Assembly: GCF_014653175.1 (NCBI RefSeq)
Contig: NZ_BNAG01000004.1
Span: 620,001 to 684,000 of the forward strand
DNA length: 64,000 bases
DNA from: Roseivirga thermotolerans
GTDB lineage: Bacteria > Bacteroidota > Bacteroidia > Cytophagales > Cyclobacteriaceae
Direction: 5' to 3'
Of the stretch, positions 42,247 to 51,297 are shown in pieces; position 1 is the stretch's first letter; every line of letters starts with the position of its first letter. Position numbers and translations under genes: made by a program. The notes under the pieces are model-generated. The model searched no databases, was not told the DNA's origin, and was given only the letters and a program-made list of their open reading frames with translations.

Positions 42247-42612
42247 CTAAATCCATTGTTGATTATTGTCCGTCTTTTCATGAGTTACTTCGCCTGTATG
42301 AAGTGTAGCAGCAGGTTCAAACAGCATTACCCAAACTTCCTCATCGTCCCTGGTATAAGGGTTATGCTCCACTCCTTTCGGCACCACTATTATTTCGCCT
42401 GGGTGCACCACCTCTGTTTTATCGCGAAACTCCATATACAAAGTACCCTTATGTACGTAAAACAGTTCGTCTTCATGCGCATGGCTATGCCATACAAAAG
42501 CCCCCTTCAGCTTGGCCAGTTTTACCAACTGACCATTTAGTTCGGCTACAATTCCGGGCTTCCAATAGTCTGTAATGAGCCGAAATTTCTCTTCAATATT
42601 TTTGCTGATCAT
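42247..42612 (-). CDS. Cupin-domain protein
   Basis: 121 residues from the ATG at 42612; in-frame ATGs at 42645 and 42708 would give longer but less natural starts. The cupin motif 1 reads HSHAHEDELFYVHKGTLYMEF, with metal ligands H, H and E, and motif 2 reads PGEIIVVPKGVEHNPYT with the third H. Small single-domain cupins of this type are usually metal-dependent enzymes or ligand sensors; the substrate is unknown. Upstream of the MoaD/ThiS and BNR genes on the same strand. Confidence 0.87.
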   Translation of the reverse strand: MISKNIEEKFRLITDYWKPGIVAELNGQLVKLAKLKGAFVWHSHAHEDELFYVHKGTLYMEFRDKTEVVHPGEIIVVPKGVEHNPYTRDDEEVWVMLFEPAATLHTGEVTHEKTDNNQQWI

Positions 42613-42792
42613 ACTGCATGTTACAAAAATTGAAAATGCCTCCATACAGCGCCCCACAAAAGAATTGGCAGATTTAATAATCTTCCCTGCATTATTTGCA
42701 CTATTCATGTAGGCACATACAAGTTTTGACTCTGTTTTGAAATGTCATCCAAATGGCCTTATACTTGCGGTTGTTCGATGAGTCACTCAACC

Positions 42793-43608
42793 ATGGATAA
42801 GTTCATTGATGTTCGCAAGCTAATTGCCAGTAAAAACCCTTCGCTGGTCAAGTGGCTTCCCGGTTTCATCATTCGTTACATTGAAAAAATCATTCATCAG
42901 GATGAGATAAATGCCTTTATGGTTAAGCAGAAAGGTGCCAGTGCCTATGAGTTCTGTAAGGCGACCATGGAAGAGTTTGGCATACAGCTCAACCTCAAAG
43001 GAAAGGAGAATGTAATAGCACCTCCACAAAGCTGCATATTTGTGAGCAACCACCCTCTGGGGGGCTTCGATGCCGTGGCTTTTGTATCGTCAGTCAATGA
43101 CGTTAGACCGGATATTCGATTTATTGTCAATGACTTTTTGCTGAGTGTAGAAAACCTTAAAGAACGATTTATTGGGGTAAATAAGGTGGGAAAAAATGCC
43201 ATTCGCTCTTTGCAGGAGGTAGAAAAACAATTTGCTGATTCCAGTGCCACCTTCATTTTTCCGGCCGGACTGGTGAGCCGTAAACAACAAGGTATAATTA
43301 GAGATTTGGAGTGGAAGAAAACCTTCGTTTCCAAAGCAAAAAAGTATAAAAAGCCGGTCATTCCGGTGTATATTGAAGGGAGATTGACCAACCGGTTTTA
43401 TCGACTGGCCAACATCCGTAAGGCACTTGGCATAAAACTAAATATTGAAATGTTCTTTTTAGTAGATGAGCTATTCAAGCAAAAAGGAACAAAAATGGAC
43501 ATCATTATTGGTGAACCCATCGCCCCCGATACATTCGACAACAGTAAGTCGGAGAAAGAGTGGGCCGCATGGACAAAAGAAAGGGTTTATCAATTAAGAC
43601 AGTCTTAA
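42793..43608 (+). CDS. PlsC-like acyltransferase (possible GlsA)
   Basis: 271 residues from the ATG at 42793 (MDKFID); an upstream ATG at 42778 is also in frame. The acyltransferase motif reads SNHPLGGFDAVAF, with five residues between H and D rather than the usual four of HX4D, as in the Bacteroidota PlsC-like proteins paired with GNAT partners. Block II-IV residues follow (RFIGVNKVGKNAIRS, IFPAGLVSR). It ends 9 bases before the OlsB/GlsB-like gene. In Bacteroides the equivalent pair makes N-acyl amino acid lipids, the first enzyme acylating the amino group and this one the hydroxyl of the 3-hydroxy acyl chain. Confidence 0.83.
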   Translation: MDKFIDVRKLIASKNPSLVKWLPGFIIRYIEKIIHQDEINAFMVKQKGASAYEFCKATMEEFGIQLNLKGKENVIAPPQSCIFVSNHPLGGFDAVAFVSSVNDVRPDIRFIVNDFLLSVENLKERFIGVNKVGKNAIRSLQEVEKQFADSSATFIFPAGLVSRKQQGIIRDLEWKKTFVSKAKKYKKPVIPVYIEGRLTNRFYRLANIRKALGIKLNIEMFFLVDELFKQKGTKMDIIIGEPIAPDTFDNSKSEKEWAAWTKERVYQLRQS

Positions 43609-43617
43609 ACGACTCGT

Positions 43618-44586
43618 ATGAAGCAAAGTAAGGTACAGAAAGAAATCATTCCTCCGGTAGAACGCGAGCTCATCGAAGATGAGTTGACCAGGGAAAGGTT
43701 CGTGCAGTGCACTCACAAGGGTAACAATGAAATTTACATTGTCAATCATCATAATTCTCCGCACACTATGCGAGAAATTGGCAGGCTCAGAGAGGTTTCT
43801 TTCAGAGCTGCCGGTGGTGGAACAGGTCATGAAATTGACATTGATGAGTATGATACCAATGAGCGTTGCTACGAACAGCTGATTGTCTACAACCGAGAAG
43901 ATCAGGAGATAATCGGAGGTTACCGCTTTATTACCGGACCAAGGGCCCTGAACCCTCAAACCGGAGAATTTGAGCTCTCTACAGCTCATTACTTTGATTT
44001 CTCCAAACAAATGAAAGAAGAGTATCTGCCCGTTTCAATAGAGCTGGGCAGGTCTTGGGTACAACCGGAATATCAGCCTTCTGTAAACCCCAGAAAAGGC
44101 GTGTTTGCTCTGGCCAACATTTGGGATGGCTTGGGAGCTCTCATTACCAACTATCCGGAAATAAAGTACTTCTTTGGCAAGGTAACCATGTATCGTAACT
44201 ATAACAGCGAAGCCAGAGATATTCTACTGGCATTCATGGCTCACTATTTCCCCGATCACCAGAAGCTTTGTACACCTAAAACGGAGCTATTTGCCGGATT
44301 CGATAACCGTGTTTTCAAAGAATACTTTCAAGAAGATATTCCTTTTAGCGATGGGTTTAAAGTTCTCCATAAGCTTTTGAAAGATCGTGGTGAGTGGATC
44401 CCCCCTCTCATTAACATCTACATGAACCTGTCCTCTACCATGATGACTTTTGGCACTGCCTTCAATCCCGATTTTGGAGGCGTTGAAGAAACTGGCCTAT
44501 TAGTAACCATTGCCGATATTCACGAGGAGGTAAAAGAAAGGCATATTACGGACTACAAGCGCAACGACTGTGTAGATAGTGAGTAG
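43618..44586 (+). CDS. GNAT-type N-acyltransferase (OlsB/GlsB-like)
   Basis: 322 residues of the hemolysin/OlsB acyltransferase family, with REIGRLREVSFRAAGGGTGHEIDIDEYD, YRFITGPRAL, SIELGRSWVQPEYQ and the KVTMYRNYNSEARDILLAFM stretch. These use acyl-ACP to acylate the amino group of an amino acid. With the adjoining PlsC-like gene this forms the two-step set that makes glycine (Bacteroides GlsB/GlsA) or ornithine lipids. The amino acid cannot be read from the sequence. Possible weak hairpin downstream (GGCC pairs near 44597-44621). Confidence 0.85.
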   Translation: MKQSKVQKEIIPPVERELIEDELTRERFVQCTHKGNNEIYIVNHHNSPHTMREIGRLREVSFRAAGGGTGHEIDIDEYDTNERCYEQLIVYNREDQEIIGGYRFITGPRALNPQTGEFELSTAHYFDFSKQMKEEYLPVSIELGRSWVQPEYQPSVNPRKGVFALANIWDGLGALITNYPEIKYFFGKVTMYRNYNSEARDILLAFMAHYFPDHQKLCTPKTELFAGFDNRVFKEYFQEDIPFSDGFKVLHKLLKDRGEWIPPLINIYMNLSSTMMTFGTAFNPDFGGVEETGLLVTIADIHEEVKERHITDYKRNDCVDSE

Positions 44587-44660
44587 AATTTTGACCGGCC
44601 TTTGTCCCATTTTCAGGCGGCCAATCGTGATGGGTATAGAACAAGTTAATTTATACCCTT

Positions 44661-45272
44661 ATGAAAAGATCATTTTTAACCATCAGTGTTGTTTTGTGCT
44701 GGGTCTGCATGTCAGTATCGGCCCAACACATTAACAAGGAAGAGCGGCAACTGGCGCTAAAGCATCTAAAGAGTACACAGAGCGACCTATCTCGGCTAGC
44801 CAAAGGGCTATCTGATGCACAGCTCAATTACAAACCCGATAAAAGTGCATGGTCTATTGCCGAATGCATTAAGCACATTGCCCTTACTGAAGATAATATT
44901 TGGAATTACTTTGTAGCCACCGCCTGGGCTTCGGAGCCAAAAGCCGACAGGCGTGATGAGGTAGTAATGACCGATGAGCAACTCATAGCGGCCATAGAGT
45001 CGAGAGCAAATAAAGTAAAGACCAATGAAGCCTTCGAGCCCTCTCAGCTTAAAGTCGCACCTTTAGAAGCTCTGGAACTATTCCAAAAAAGCCGAAAGAG
45101 TCACATCGCAGCTTTTGAAGAAGCAAACAATGCCATGAGACATCAGTATGCCAGCCTGCCCTTTGGAATCATAGACGGTTATCAGGCGGTACTGTTCCTT
45201 TCGGCCCATACCCGAAGGCACATCGAGCAGATAAAAGAAGTTATGGCTAGTCCGGGTTTTCCGGCTCAATAA
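44661..45272 (+). CDS. DinB-family protein with signal peptide
   Basis: 203 residues. The first about 22 are a signal peptide ending MSVSAQ, which is unusual for this four-helix family. The DinB domain shows KPDKSAWSIAECIKHIALTED (first metal His) and AHTRRHIEQIKEVM (the other histidines). Some DinB-like proteins act as thiol-dependent S-transferases, others have no known activity. A GGGTATA (44632-44638) and TATACCC (44652-44658) inverted repeat ends 2 bases before the start codon and could hide it. GGCCGC/GCGGCC arms (45284-45289, 45308-45313) flank the junction with lpxB. Confidence 0.83.
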   Translation: MKRSFLTISVVLCWVCMSVSAQHINKEERQLALKHLKSTQSDLSRLAKGLSDAQLNYKPDKSAWSIAECIKHIALTEDNIWNYFVATAWASEPKADRRDEVVMTDEQLIAAIESRANKVKTNEAFEPSQLKVAPLEALELFQKSRKSHIAAFEEANNAMRHQYASLPFGIIDGYQAVLFLSAHTRRHIEQIKEVMASPGFPAQ

Positions 45273-45300
45273 AACTATATCCGGGCCGCTGAATACAAAA

Positions 45301-46434
45301 TCATTCCGCGGCCTGATGGTTCAACTCATTGAACATAAGCTGTGCCACACGTTCAGAGGCACCAGTTCCACCTAGTTTGGTCTTAAGAGAGGCATAGTCC
45401 GCGAGTATTCTTTGCCTATTGTCCTCATCAAAAAGAAGCTTCAACTCCTTTACCAATCGCTGTTCGTTCAGATCGCCTTCAATAAGTTCCTGAACCGCCA
45501 TCTTATCCAGAATAAGATTTACCAGGCAAATGTATTTGATACTTACAATGCGCTTGAGCAACTTATATGTTAGCCAACCCGGTTTATAACAAACCACTTG
45601 TGGTACACCGAGCAGTGCTGTTTCCAGGGTGGCTGTACCCGAAGTAACTAAGGCTGCCGATGCATGATGGAGAATGTCATAGGTGGCCCCAAAAACCACC
45701 TTTACCCTGCTCTCGGTGTACTTTTCGTAAAGGGATAAATCAATGGTTTCAGAGCCGGCCACTACAAATTCATAATCAGGAAAATGGGGAATTACCTTTA
45801 ACATACGAGGTAGCTTGCCAATAATTTCCTGCTTTCGGCTACCCGGCAAAAGTGCTACCAGTGGTCTATCGGCCAATTGATGAGTCGATAAAAATTCTTT
45901 TCGGCTTAATAGATGTGACTCCTTTTGAGCCAAAGCATCCATAATGGGGTGCCCAACAAAGTCAATGTCGTAGCCATATGATTTATAAAAATCCGGTTCA
46001 AAGGGAAGGATAGAAAAAATTCTGTCGGTCCACTGATGAATAGTGTGTACCCTTTTGCGCTTCCAAGCCCAGGCCTGAGGTAAAATGTAATAGAACACTT
46101 TGGTATTAAAACCACTTTCTTTTACATACTTGGCAATTCTGAGGTTAAAACCGGAATTATCAATAAGAATGAGTACATCCGGTTGAAAGTTGCGAATATC
46201 GGCCTCGCAGAATCTAAAGTTTTGCTTTATGGTGCGAATATTCCAGAGCACTTTGAAAATACCCATAAAGGAAGTTTCTCTAATGTGCTTGGCCAACTCC
46301 TGAGCCTCTTTGGCCATACGGTCTCCGCCCCAAACCCTAAAATAAGCGTTCGTATCAAGCTTTTTTAAGGCCTTCATCATGTTGGCCGCATGCATGTCGC
46401 CAGAAGCCTCTCCTGCAATGATGTAATACTTCAT
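45301..46434 (-). CDS. lpxB: Lipid-A-disaccharide synthase
   Basis: 377 residues from the ATG at 46434, the start matching the family N-terminus (MKYYIIAGEASGDMHAANMM); a longer frame to 46494 adds 20 residues. Blocks WGGDRMAKEAQEL, DNSGFNLRIAKY, QAWAWKRKRVHTIH, VGHPIMDAL, ALLPGSRKQEI, TSGTATLETAL and VVCYKPGWLTY are typical. The enzyme condenses UDP-2,3-diacylglucosamine and lipid X in lipid A synthesis, so the organism makes lipid A. Convergent with the DinB gene, and divergent from the M16 protease gene with a 145-base gap containing no clear box. Confidence 0.96.
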   Translation of the reverse strand: MKYYIIAGEASGDMHAANMMKALKKLDTNAYFRVWGGDRMAKEAQELAKHIRETSFMGIFKVLWNIRTIKQNFRFCEADIRNFQPDVLILIDNSGFNLRIAKYVKESGFNTKVFYYILPQAWAWKRKRVHTIHQWTDRIFSILPFEPDFYKSYGYDIDFVGHPIMDALAQKESHLLSRKEFLSTHQLADRPLVALLPGSRKQEIIGKLPRMLKVIPHFPDYEFVVAGSETIDLSLYEKYTESRVKVVFGATYDILHHASAALVTSGTATLETALLGVPQVVCYKPGWLTYKLLKRIVSIKYICLVNLILDKMAVQELIEGDLNEQRLVKELKLLFDEDNRQRILADYASLKTKLGGTGASERVAQLMFNELNHQAAE

Positions 46435-46579
46435 CGTCCAATTTCGTGGCGGCAAGTTCAGGCTTTGTCGGCAAATATCAAATGGAAAAACCAACTGCCT
46501 GTATGCCAGGAACGCCTCATATCATAACTGCTTGATTAATCTGTTCAAAATGGGTAATTAGCCAATAGAAAGTATACCT

Positions 46580-49420
46580 ATGAAAAAATTACTCACCCTT
46601 TTTTTGATGCTCTTTGCCCTTATGGCTGGTCAGCAGCAAAAAGAATCGGCAAAAGCCGATTTCAATGTAGCCTATGAAAAGTTCGAGCTGGACAACGGAC
46701 TAGATGTTGTGTTTCATGTAGACCGTTCAGATCCGGTAGTGGCTGTAGCACTGACTGCCCACGTGGGTTCGGCTCGCGAAAAAGAAGGCCGAACCGGATT
46801 TGCCCATTTATTTGAACACCTGTTATTTCTCGAATCGGAAAACCTTGGTAAAGGCGGGCTCGACAAGCTAAGTGCGCGGGTGGGTGGTTCCGGAGCCAAC
46901 GGCTCCACCTCACGAGATCGCACCAACTACTTTCAAACCGTTCCCAACGATGCCCTTGAAAAAATGCTTTGGGCCGAAGCCGACAAGCTGGGATGGTTTA
47001 TCAACACTGTAACTGAACCCGTTTTAGCCAAAGAAAAACAAGTGGTAAAAAACGAAAAACGTCAAAGTAATGACAACCGCCCCTATGGCCATACCAGCTA
47101 TGTTATAGACAAAAACCTCTACCCTGCCGACCATCCTTACAACTGGCAGGTAATAGGTTCTTTAGAAGACCTGCAAGCGGCCACCTTAGCCGATGTGAAA
47201 GAGTTCTTTCGAAAATGGTACGTACCGAATAATGTAACCCTGGTGGTTTCGGGCGATTTTGATACCGAACAGGCCAAAGAATGGGTGAAGAAATACTTCG
47301 ATGAAATTCCCAGAGGTGAAGAAATAGAACCTCTGAAGCCAAGGCCCGGTGTGGTAGCTGCCACTAAAAAGCTGTACCATGAAGATAATTTTGCCAGACT
47401 GCCGGAGCTCACCTATACCTGGCCTACCGTGGAGCAATACCACCCAGACAGCTATGCGCTGGATGTACTCACTCAATATCTGGCCTCAGGCAAAAAAGCT
47501 CCATTCAACCAAGTGCTGGTTCAAGACAAGAAACTAACCGCTTCCGTACAGATGTACAACAGAACTTCTGAGCTAGCCGGGCAACTCCAGCTTTCCGTTC
47601 GAGCCTATGCCGATACCGACCTGGATATAGTAGCAGAAGCTATTAACGAAGCCTTTGTGCGCTTTGAAAACGAAGGAATTACAGAGAAAGACCTTGCCCG
47701 AATAAAAGCCGGACAAGAAACAGGCTTTTACAATAGCCTAAGCAGTGTACTTGGCAAGGGCTTTCAGCTAGCTCAATACAATATTTTTGCCAACGACCCC
47801 GGGTTTATTAAAAAGGATATTGAAAACATATTGGCGGTAACCACGGCCGATGTAATGCGAGTGTACCAAAAGTATATCAAAGACAAAAACTACATTGCCA
47901 CCAGCTTTGTACCTAAAGGACAGAAGTCTTTGGCCCTGGAAAACTCTGTCCAGGCACAGGTAGTGGAGGAGCAAATTGTTCAAGGAGCCGAAGAAACCTT
48001 CGATGCCTCCATTCAGGCCAGTTACGAAAGAACCTCATCATCTTTCGACCGAACTGTAGAACCACCCTACGGACCGGCACCACAAGTTCAGATTCCGGAA
48101 GTTTATGAAACTAGTCTCAATAATGGACTAAAGGTATATGGCATTGAGAACAATGAAGTTCCTCTGGTTCAAATTAACATGGTGATAGATGGAGGGCAGC
48201 TACTGGAAGGCATGGATAAACTGGGAGCCGCCAATCTCATGGCTGCTCTTATGACCAAAGGCACAAAAAACAAGACCCCTGAAGAACTGGAAGAGGCCAT
48301 CGACCAGTTGGGGGCTTCTATTGGCGTGTATGCAGGAAAAGAAAGCATAAGAATTTCTGCTAACACACTGGCCAGAAACTATGAAGCTACCCTGGCCCTT
48401 ATGGAAGAAATATTGCTTGAGCCGCGCTGGGATACGACCGAGTTTGAACTTGCCAAACAACGTACCATAAGTCAAATAAGACAGCAAGAGGCCAACCCAA
48501 ATGCCATTGCCTCCAATGCCTACGACATTCTCATTTATGGCAAAAACGACATCCGCGCACAAAACCGATTAGGCACTATTGAAACAGTGAATAATCTGAC
48601 AATAGAAGACTTAAAGACATATTATACTTCTTTTGTTTCTCCTTCAGTAGCCAGGTTCCATGTGGTCGGAGACATCTCCCAACAAGACCTGGTCGCATCG
48701 CTCAAGGGTTTGGAATCTCGCTGGAAAGCTAAGAGTGTGGTATTACCGGAACTTCCTAAACCTTCTGCACCGGAAAAATCGCAGGTCTATTTCTTCGATG
48801 TTCCCGATGCCAAACAATCGGTACTTACCATTGGCTATCCTTCCATGCCGGCCACCGATGAAGATTACTATCCCGCAGTGGTTATGAATTACATTCTTGG
48901 TGGAGGTGGCTTTGCTTCAAGACTTACTCAAGAACTGAGAGAAGGCAAAGGCTATACCTATGGCATTAGATCTGGTTTCTCAGGCAACAAAACAGATGGT
49001 ACTTTTACCATTTCGAGTGGAGTGCGAACAAATGTAACACTTGAGTCTACGCAATTAGTTAAAGAGATTCTAAGCAACTACGGCTCAACCTTTAGCGACA
49101 AAGACCTTGAGACCACCAAAGGCTTTTTAATTAAAAGTAATGCCCGGGCCTTTGAAACAGCAGGAGCAAAACTGAACATGCTTGAAAACATCAGTGAACT
49201 TGGACTACCATATGACTATGTGAAAGAAAGAGAAGAGGTTGTTCAGGGCATGACAGTAGAGAAGATCAAAGAACTTTCACAAAAGTATCTCAACGAAGAT
49301 CAAATGATTTGGCTGGTAGTTGGTGATGCTAAAACGCAGTTAAATCGCATGAAGCAGCTTGGTTTTGGAGAACCCATTTTGATCAATAACCTGAGTGGGC
49401 CGGAGAAAAAGCCTAAATAA
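46580..49420 (+). CDS. M16 zinc metalloprotease, two-domain (pitrilysin-like)
   Basis: 946 residues. The first M16 domain has the inverse zinc motif H76-L-F-E79-H80 (FAHLFEHLLFLE), with the further conserved glutamate in KQVVKNEKRQSNDN. The second half (from about 510, VYETSLNNGLKVYGIENNEVPLVQIN) is an inactive-type M16 C-terminal domain: the corresponding LMAALMTKGT segment lacks HxxEH. The first about 20 residues are hydrophobic (KLLTLFLMLFALMAG), suggesting export. It degrades peptides in a closed chamber. Followed by a 10-bp hairpin (49437-49461). Confidence 0.9.
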   Translation: MKKLLTLFLMLFALMAGQQQKESAKADFNVAYEKFELDNGLDVVFHVDRSDPVVAVALTAHVGSAREKEGRTGFAHLFEHLLFLESENLGKGGLDKLSARVGGSGANGSTSRDRTNYFQTVPNDALEKMLWAEADKLGWFINTVTEPVLAKEKQVVKNEKRQSNDNRPYGHTSYVIDKNLYPADHPYNWQVIGSLEDLQAATLADVKEFFRKWYVPNNVTLVVSGDFDTEQAKEWVKKYFDEIPRGEEIEPLKPRPGVVAATKKLYHEDNFARLPELTYTWPTVEQYHPDSYALDVLTQYLASGKKAPFNQVLVQDKKLTASVQMYNRTSELAGQLQLSVRAYADTDLDIVAEAINEAFVRFENEGITEKDLARIKAGQETGFYNSLSSVLGKGFQLAQYNIFANDPGFIKKDIENILAVTTADVMRVYQKYIKDKNYIATSFVPKGQKSLALENSVQAQVVEEQIVQGAEETFDASIQASYERTSSSFDRTVEPPYGPAPQVQIPEVYETSLNNGLKVYGIENNEVPLVQINMVIDGGQLLEGMDKLGAANLMAALMTKGTKNKTPEELEEAIDQLGASIGVYAGKESIRISANTLARNYEATLALMEEILLEPRWDTTEFELAKQRTISQIRQQEANPNAIASNAYDILIYGKNDIRAQNRLGTIETVNNLTIEDLKTYYTSFVSPSVARFHVVGDISQQDLVASLKGLESRWKAKSVVLPELPKPSAPEKSQVYFFDVPDAKQSVLTIGYPSMPATDEDYYPAVVMNYILGGGGFASRLTQELREGKGYTYGIRSGFSGNKTDGTFTISSGVRTNVTLESTQLVKEILSNYGSTFSDKDLETTKGFLIKSNARAFETAGAKLNMLENISELGLPYDYVKEREEVVQGMTVEKIKELSQKYLNEDQMIWLVVGDAKTQLNRMKQLGFGEPILINNLSGPEKKPK

Positions 49421-49436
49421 CTTAATGAAGTTTGGG

Positions 49437-49461
49437 GTTCATGGCTACAGAAGCCATGAAC
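49437..49461 (+). terminator. Stem-loop after M16 protease
   Basis: GTTCATGGCT (49437-49446) pairs with AGCCATGAAC (49452-49461) around a 5-base loop. No T-run follows, so termination is less certain; it lies 17 bases after the stop codon. A TGAAC-rich tract continues downstream. Confidence 0.5.
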
Positions 49462-49581
49462 TCTGAACCTTCTGTCTTCATTTTCAAATCAATATTTATG
49501 AACAGAGCCCTTCATTTGAGAATCCCAAATAGAACAGCCTACTTGGACTCTGCCCCACAAAAACACCCTCGGCTACAGCTT

Positions 49582-50109
49582 ATGAAAGGAATAGTCTGTA
49601 CCATGTTTATGAGCCTGCTTATGGTTGTAACAAACCTAAATGGTCAGGAAATTGTAGGGTATCGGTTCGTGAAATCAGTACCTGTACCTGACTCCGTAAA
49701 ACTCGGTTTGTTCAATGACTATACCCTGGTAAATGACGGTAAGTGGCTGGTTGCCACGTTTGGATTTAAACCATCTCAACACTTTGTATTCGATTTAAAA
49801 TCGGGAGAACCCCTCTGCTACTTTGAGACTCCCGGTCATCAATCTTATTACTATTATGATGAGCAAATACCGTATGAAATACACATTTATAAAAACCATA
49901 AGACCTACTTCATTTATAATATGAACAGCCAATTGCTGATTAAATCGAGGCGAAAGAAACCCGTAAAAATAGATTTAGACCGGGGTCGTTATATGCACAT
50001 TTACAGCAACTATCTTTTCAACAGACAATATGCCCAAGAAAAGAACTGGCTGTTTGAGGTTTTGGAACGCCAATGGTTCAACCTGTACCATAAGGTCGAA
50101 GACAATTGA
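49582..50109 (+). CDS. Exported hypothetical protein
   Basis: 175 residues from the ATG at 49582, chosen because it opens a signal peptide (MKGIVCTMFMSLLMVVTNLNGQ); a longer frame from 49432 overlaps the upstream hairpin and is unlikely. The mature chain is beta-rich and aromatic (HFVFDLKSGEPLCYFETPGHQSYYYYD) with a basic patch (SRRKKPVKI). I recognise no family. It lies between TGAAC-rich non-coding tracts on both sides. Confidence 0.6.
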   Translation: MKGIVCTMFMSLLMVVTNLNGQEIVGYRFVKSVPVPDSVKLGLFNDYTLVNDGKWLVATFGFKPSQHFVFDLKSGEPLCYFETPGHQSYYYYDEQIPYEIHIYKNHKTYFIYNMNSQLLIKSRRKKPVKIDLDRGRYMHIYSNYLFNRQYAQEKNWLFEVLERQWFNLYHKVEDN

Positions 50110-50215
50110 GCTTAGCGCAAAAAGCGTTCATCATTCTCCGGGAAGATTGTCCCATAAACCATGAGCTATGAACAACGAACTTTGCCCCAAACCTTGAACT
50201 TTTAACTTAAGAGAG

Positions 50216-50223
50216 TACCTTTG
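50216..50223 (+). promoter_or_regulatory. Putative -7 box of the Gfo/Idh/MocA gene
   Basis: TACCTTTG fits TAnnTTTG and lies 24 bases before the ATG at 50248; the sequence CTTGA at 50193-50197 is a possible -33 element at 18 bases spacing. Confidence 0.5.
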
Positions 50224-50247
50224 CCGCACAGCTAAAAAACACCATTC

Positions 50248-51234
50248 ATGCTCAAAATTGGGGTTCTCGGTGCCGGTCATCTCGGCAAAATTCACATCAA
50301 ATGCATTAAAGATATTTCAGAGTACCAACTTGTTGGTTTTTACGATGCCCAACCTGACAATGCCAGGGCTGTAGCCCAAGAGCATGGAATAAAGGCATTT
50401 GAAACTATCGAATCGCTGATTGAAGCGGTCGATGTAATCGACATAGTCACCCCTACTCTTTCGCACTTTGAGTGTGCCGAAAAGGCACTGAAAGCCGGAA
50501 AGCATGTATTTATAGAGAAGCCCGTTACCAACACCCTTCAAGAAGCCGAACAGCTTATTGCCCTAAAAGATGAACTGAAACTTAAAATTCAGGTTGGCCA
50601 TGTAGAGCGATTCAACCCCGCTTTTGTGGCAGCGAAACCATTCCTAAAGCAGCCTATGTTCATCGAATCTCACCGATTGGCCCAGTTCAATCCCAGAGGA
50701 CTCGATGTACCGGTAGTACTGGATCTGATGATTCACGACATCGATATCATTCTCAAGTCGGTGGGGTCAGCGGTAGAAAAGATATCGGCCAGTGGCGTAA
50801 ACGTAGTAGCCGATACGCCCGATATTGCCAATGCCCGACTGGAGTTTGCTAACGGATGTGTCGCCAATCTTACCACCAGCCGCATAGCAGTGAAGAACAT
50901 GCGCAAATCAAGATTTTTTCAGAAAGACGCTTATGTGGCCGTAGATTTTCTGGAGAAAAGCTCCGAGATTGTGCGAATGCAGGAAGCTACCGGAAATGAA
51001 GGCCCGTTTTCAATGGTGTTGGATTTGGGTGAAGAAAAGGGTAAGAAGGAGATTATCTTCGAGAACCCCAAGGTACATCCATCCAATGCTATTCGAGAAG
51101 AGCTAGCCAGTTTCCATAGAGCCATAATAGAAGATTCCGTACCCATTGTGACCATTGAAGACGGATACAAAGCCTTGCGAGTGGCTCATGACATTCTGAA
51201 CGAAATAGAGAAGAACCTGCAGAAAATCGGCTAA
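50248..51234 (+). CDS. Gfo/Idh/MocA-family oxidoreductase
   Basis: 328 residues. The Rossmann domain starts MLKIGVLGAGHLGKIHIKCI (GxGxxG), with FEKPVTNTLQEAEQLI-type EKP motif at about 90 (IEKPVTNT), and the second domain holds QVGHVERFNPAF and LDLMIHDIDIIL. These NAD(P)-dependent dehydrogenases act on sugars or related polyols. The sequence resembles the UDP-N-acetylglucosamine 3-dehydrogenase-like branch common in Bacteroidota, but the substrate is not certain. The gene is followed by the SPFH gene after 63 bases. Confidence 0.9.
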   Translation: MLKIGVLGAGHLGKIHIKCIKDISEYQLVGFYDAQPDNARAVAQEHGIKAFETIESLIEAVDVIDIVTPTLSHFECAEKALKAGKHVFIEKPVTNTLQEAEQLIALKDELKLKIQVGHVERFNPAFVAAKPFLKQPMFIESHRLAQFNPRGLDVPVVLDLMIHDIDIILKSVGSAVEKISASGVNVVADTPDIANARLEFANGCVANLTTSRIAVKNMRKSRFFQKDAYVAVDFLEKSSEIVRMQEATGNEGPFSMVLDLGEEKGKKEIIFENPKVHPSNAIREELASFHRAIIEDSVPIVTIEDGYKALRVAHDILNEIEKNLQKIG

Positions 51235-51297
51235 ACTATTTGCCCATATTCTGGCTTGTACTAACAGGTTCATTTTTCAACACTAAACCCCAAACCA

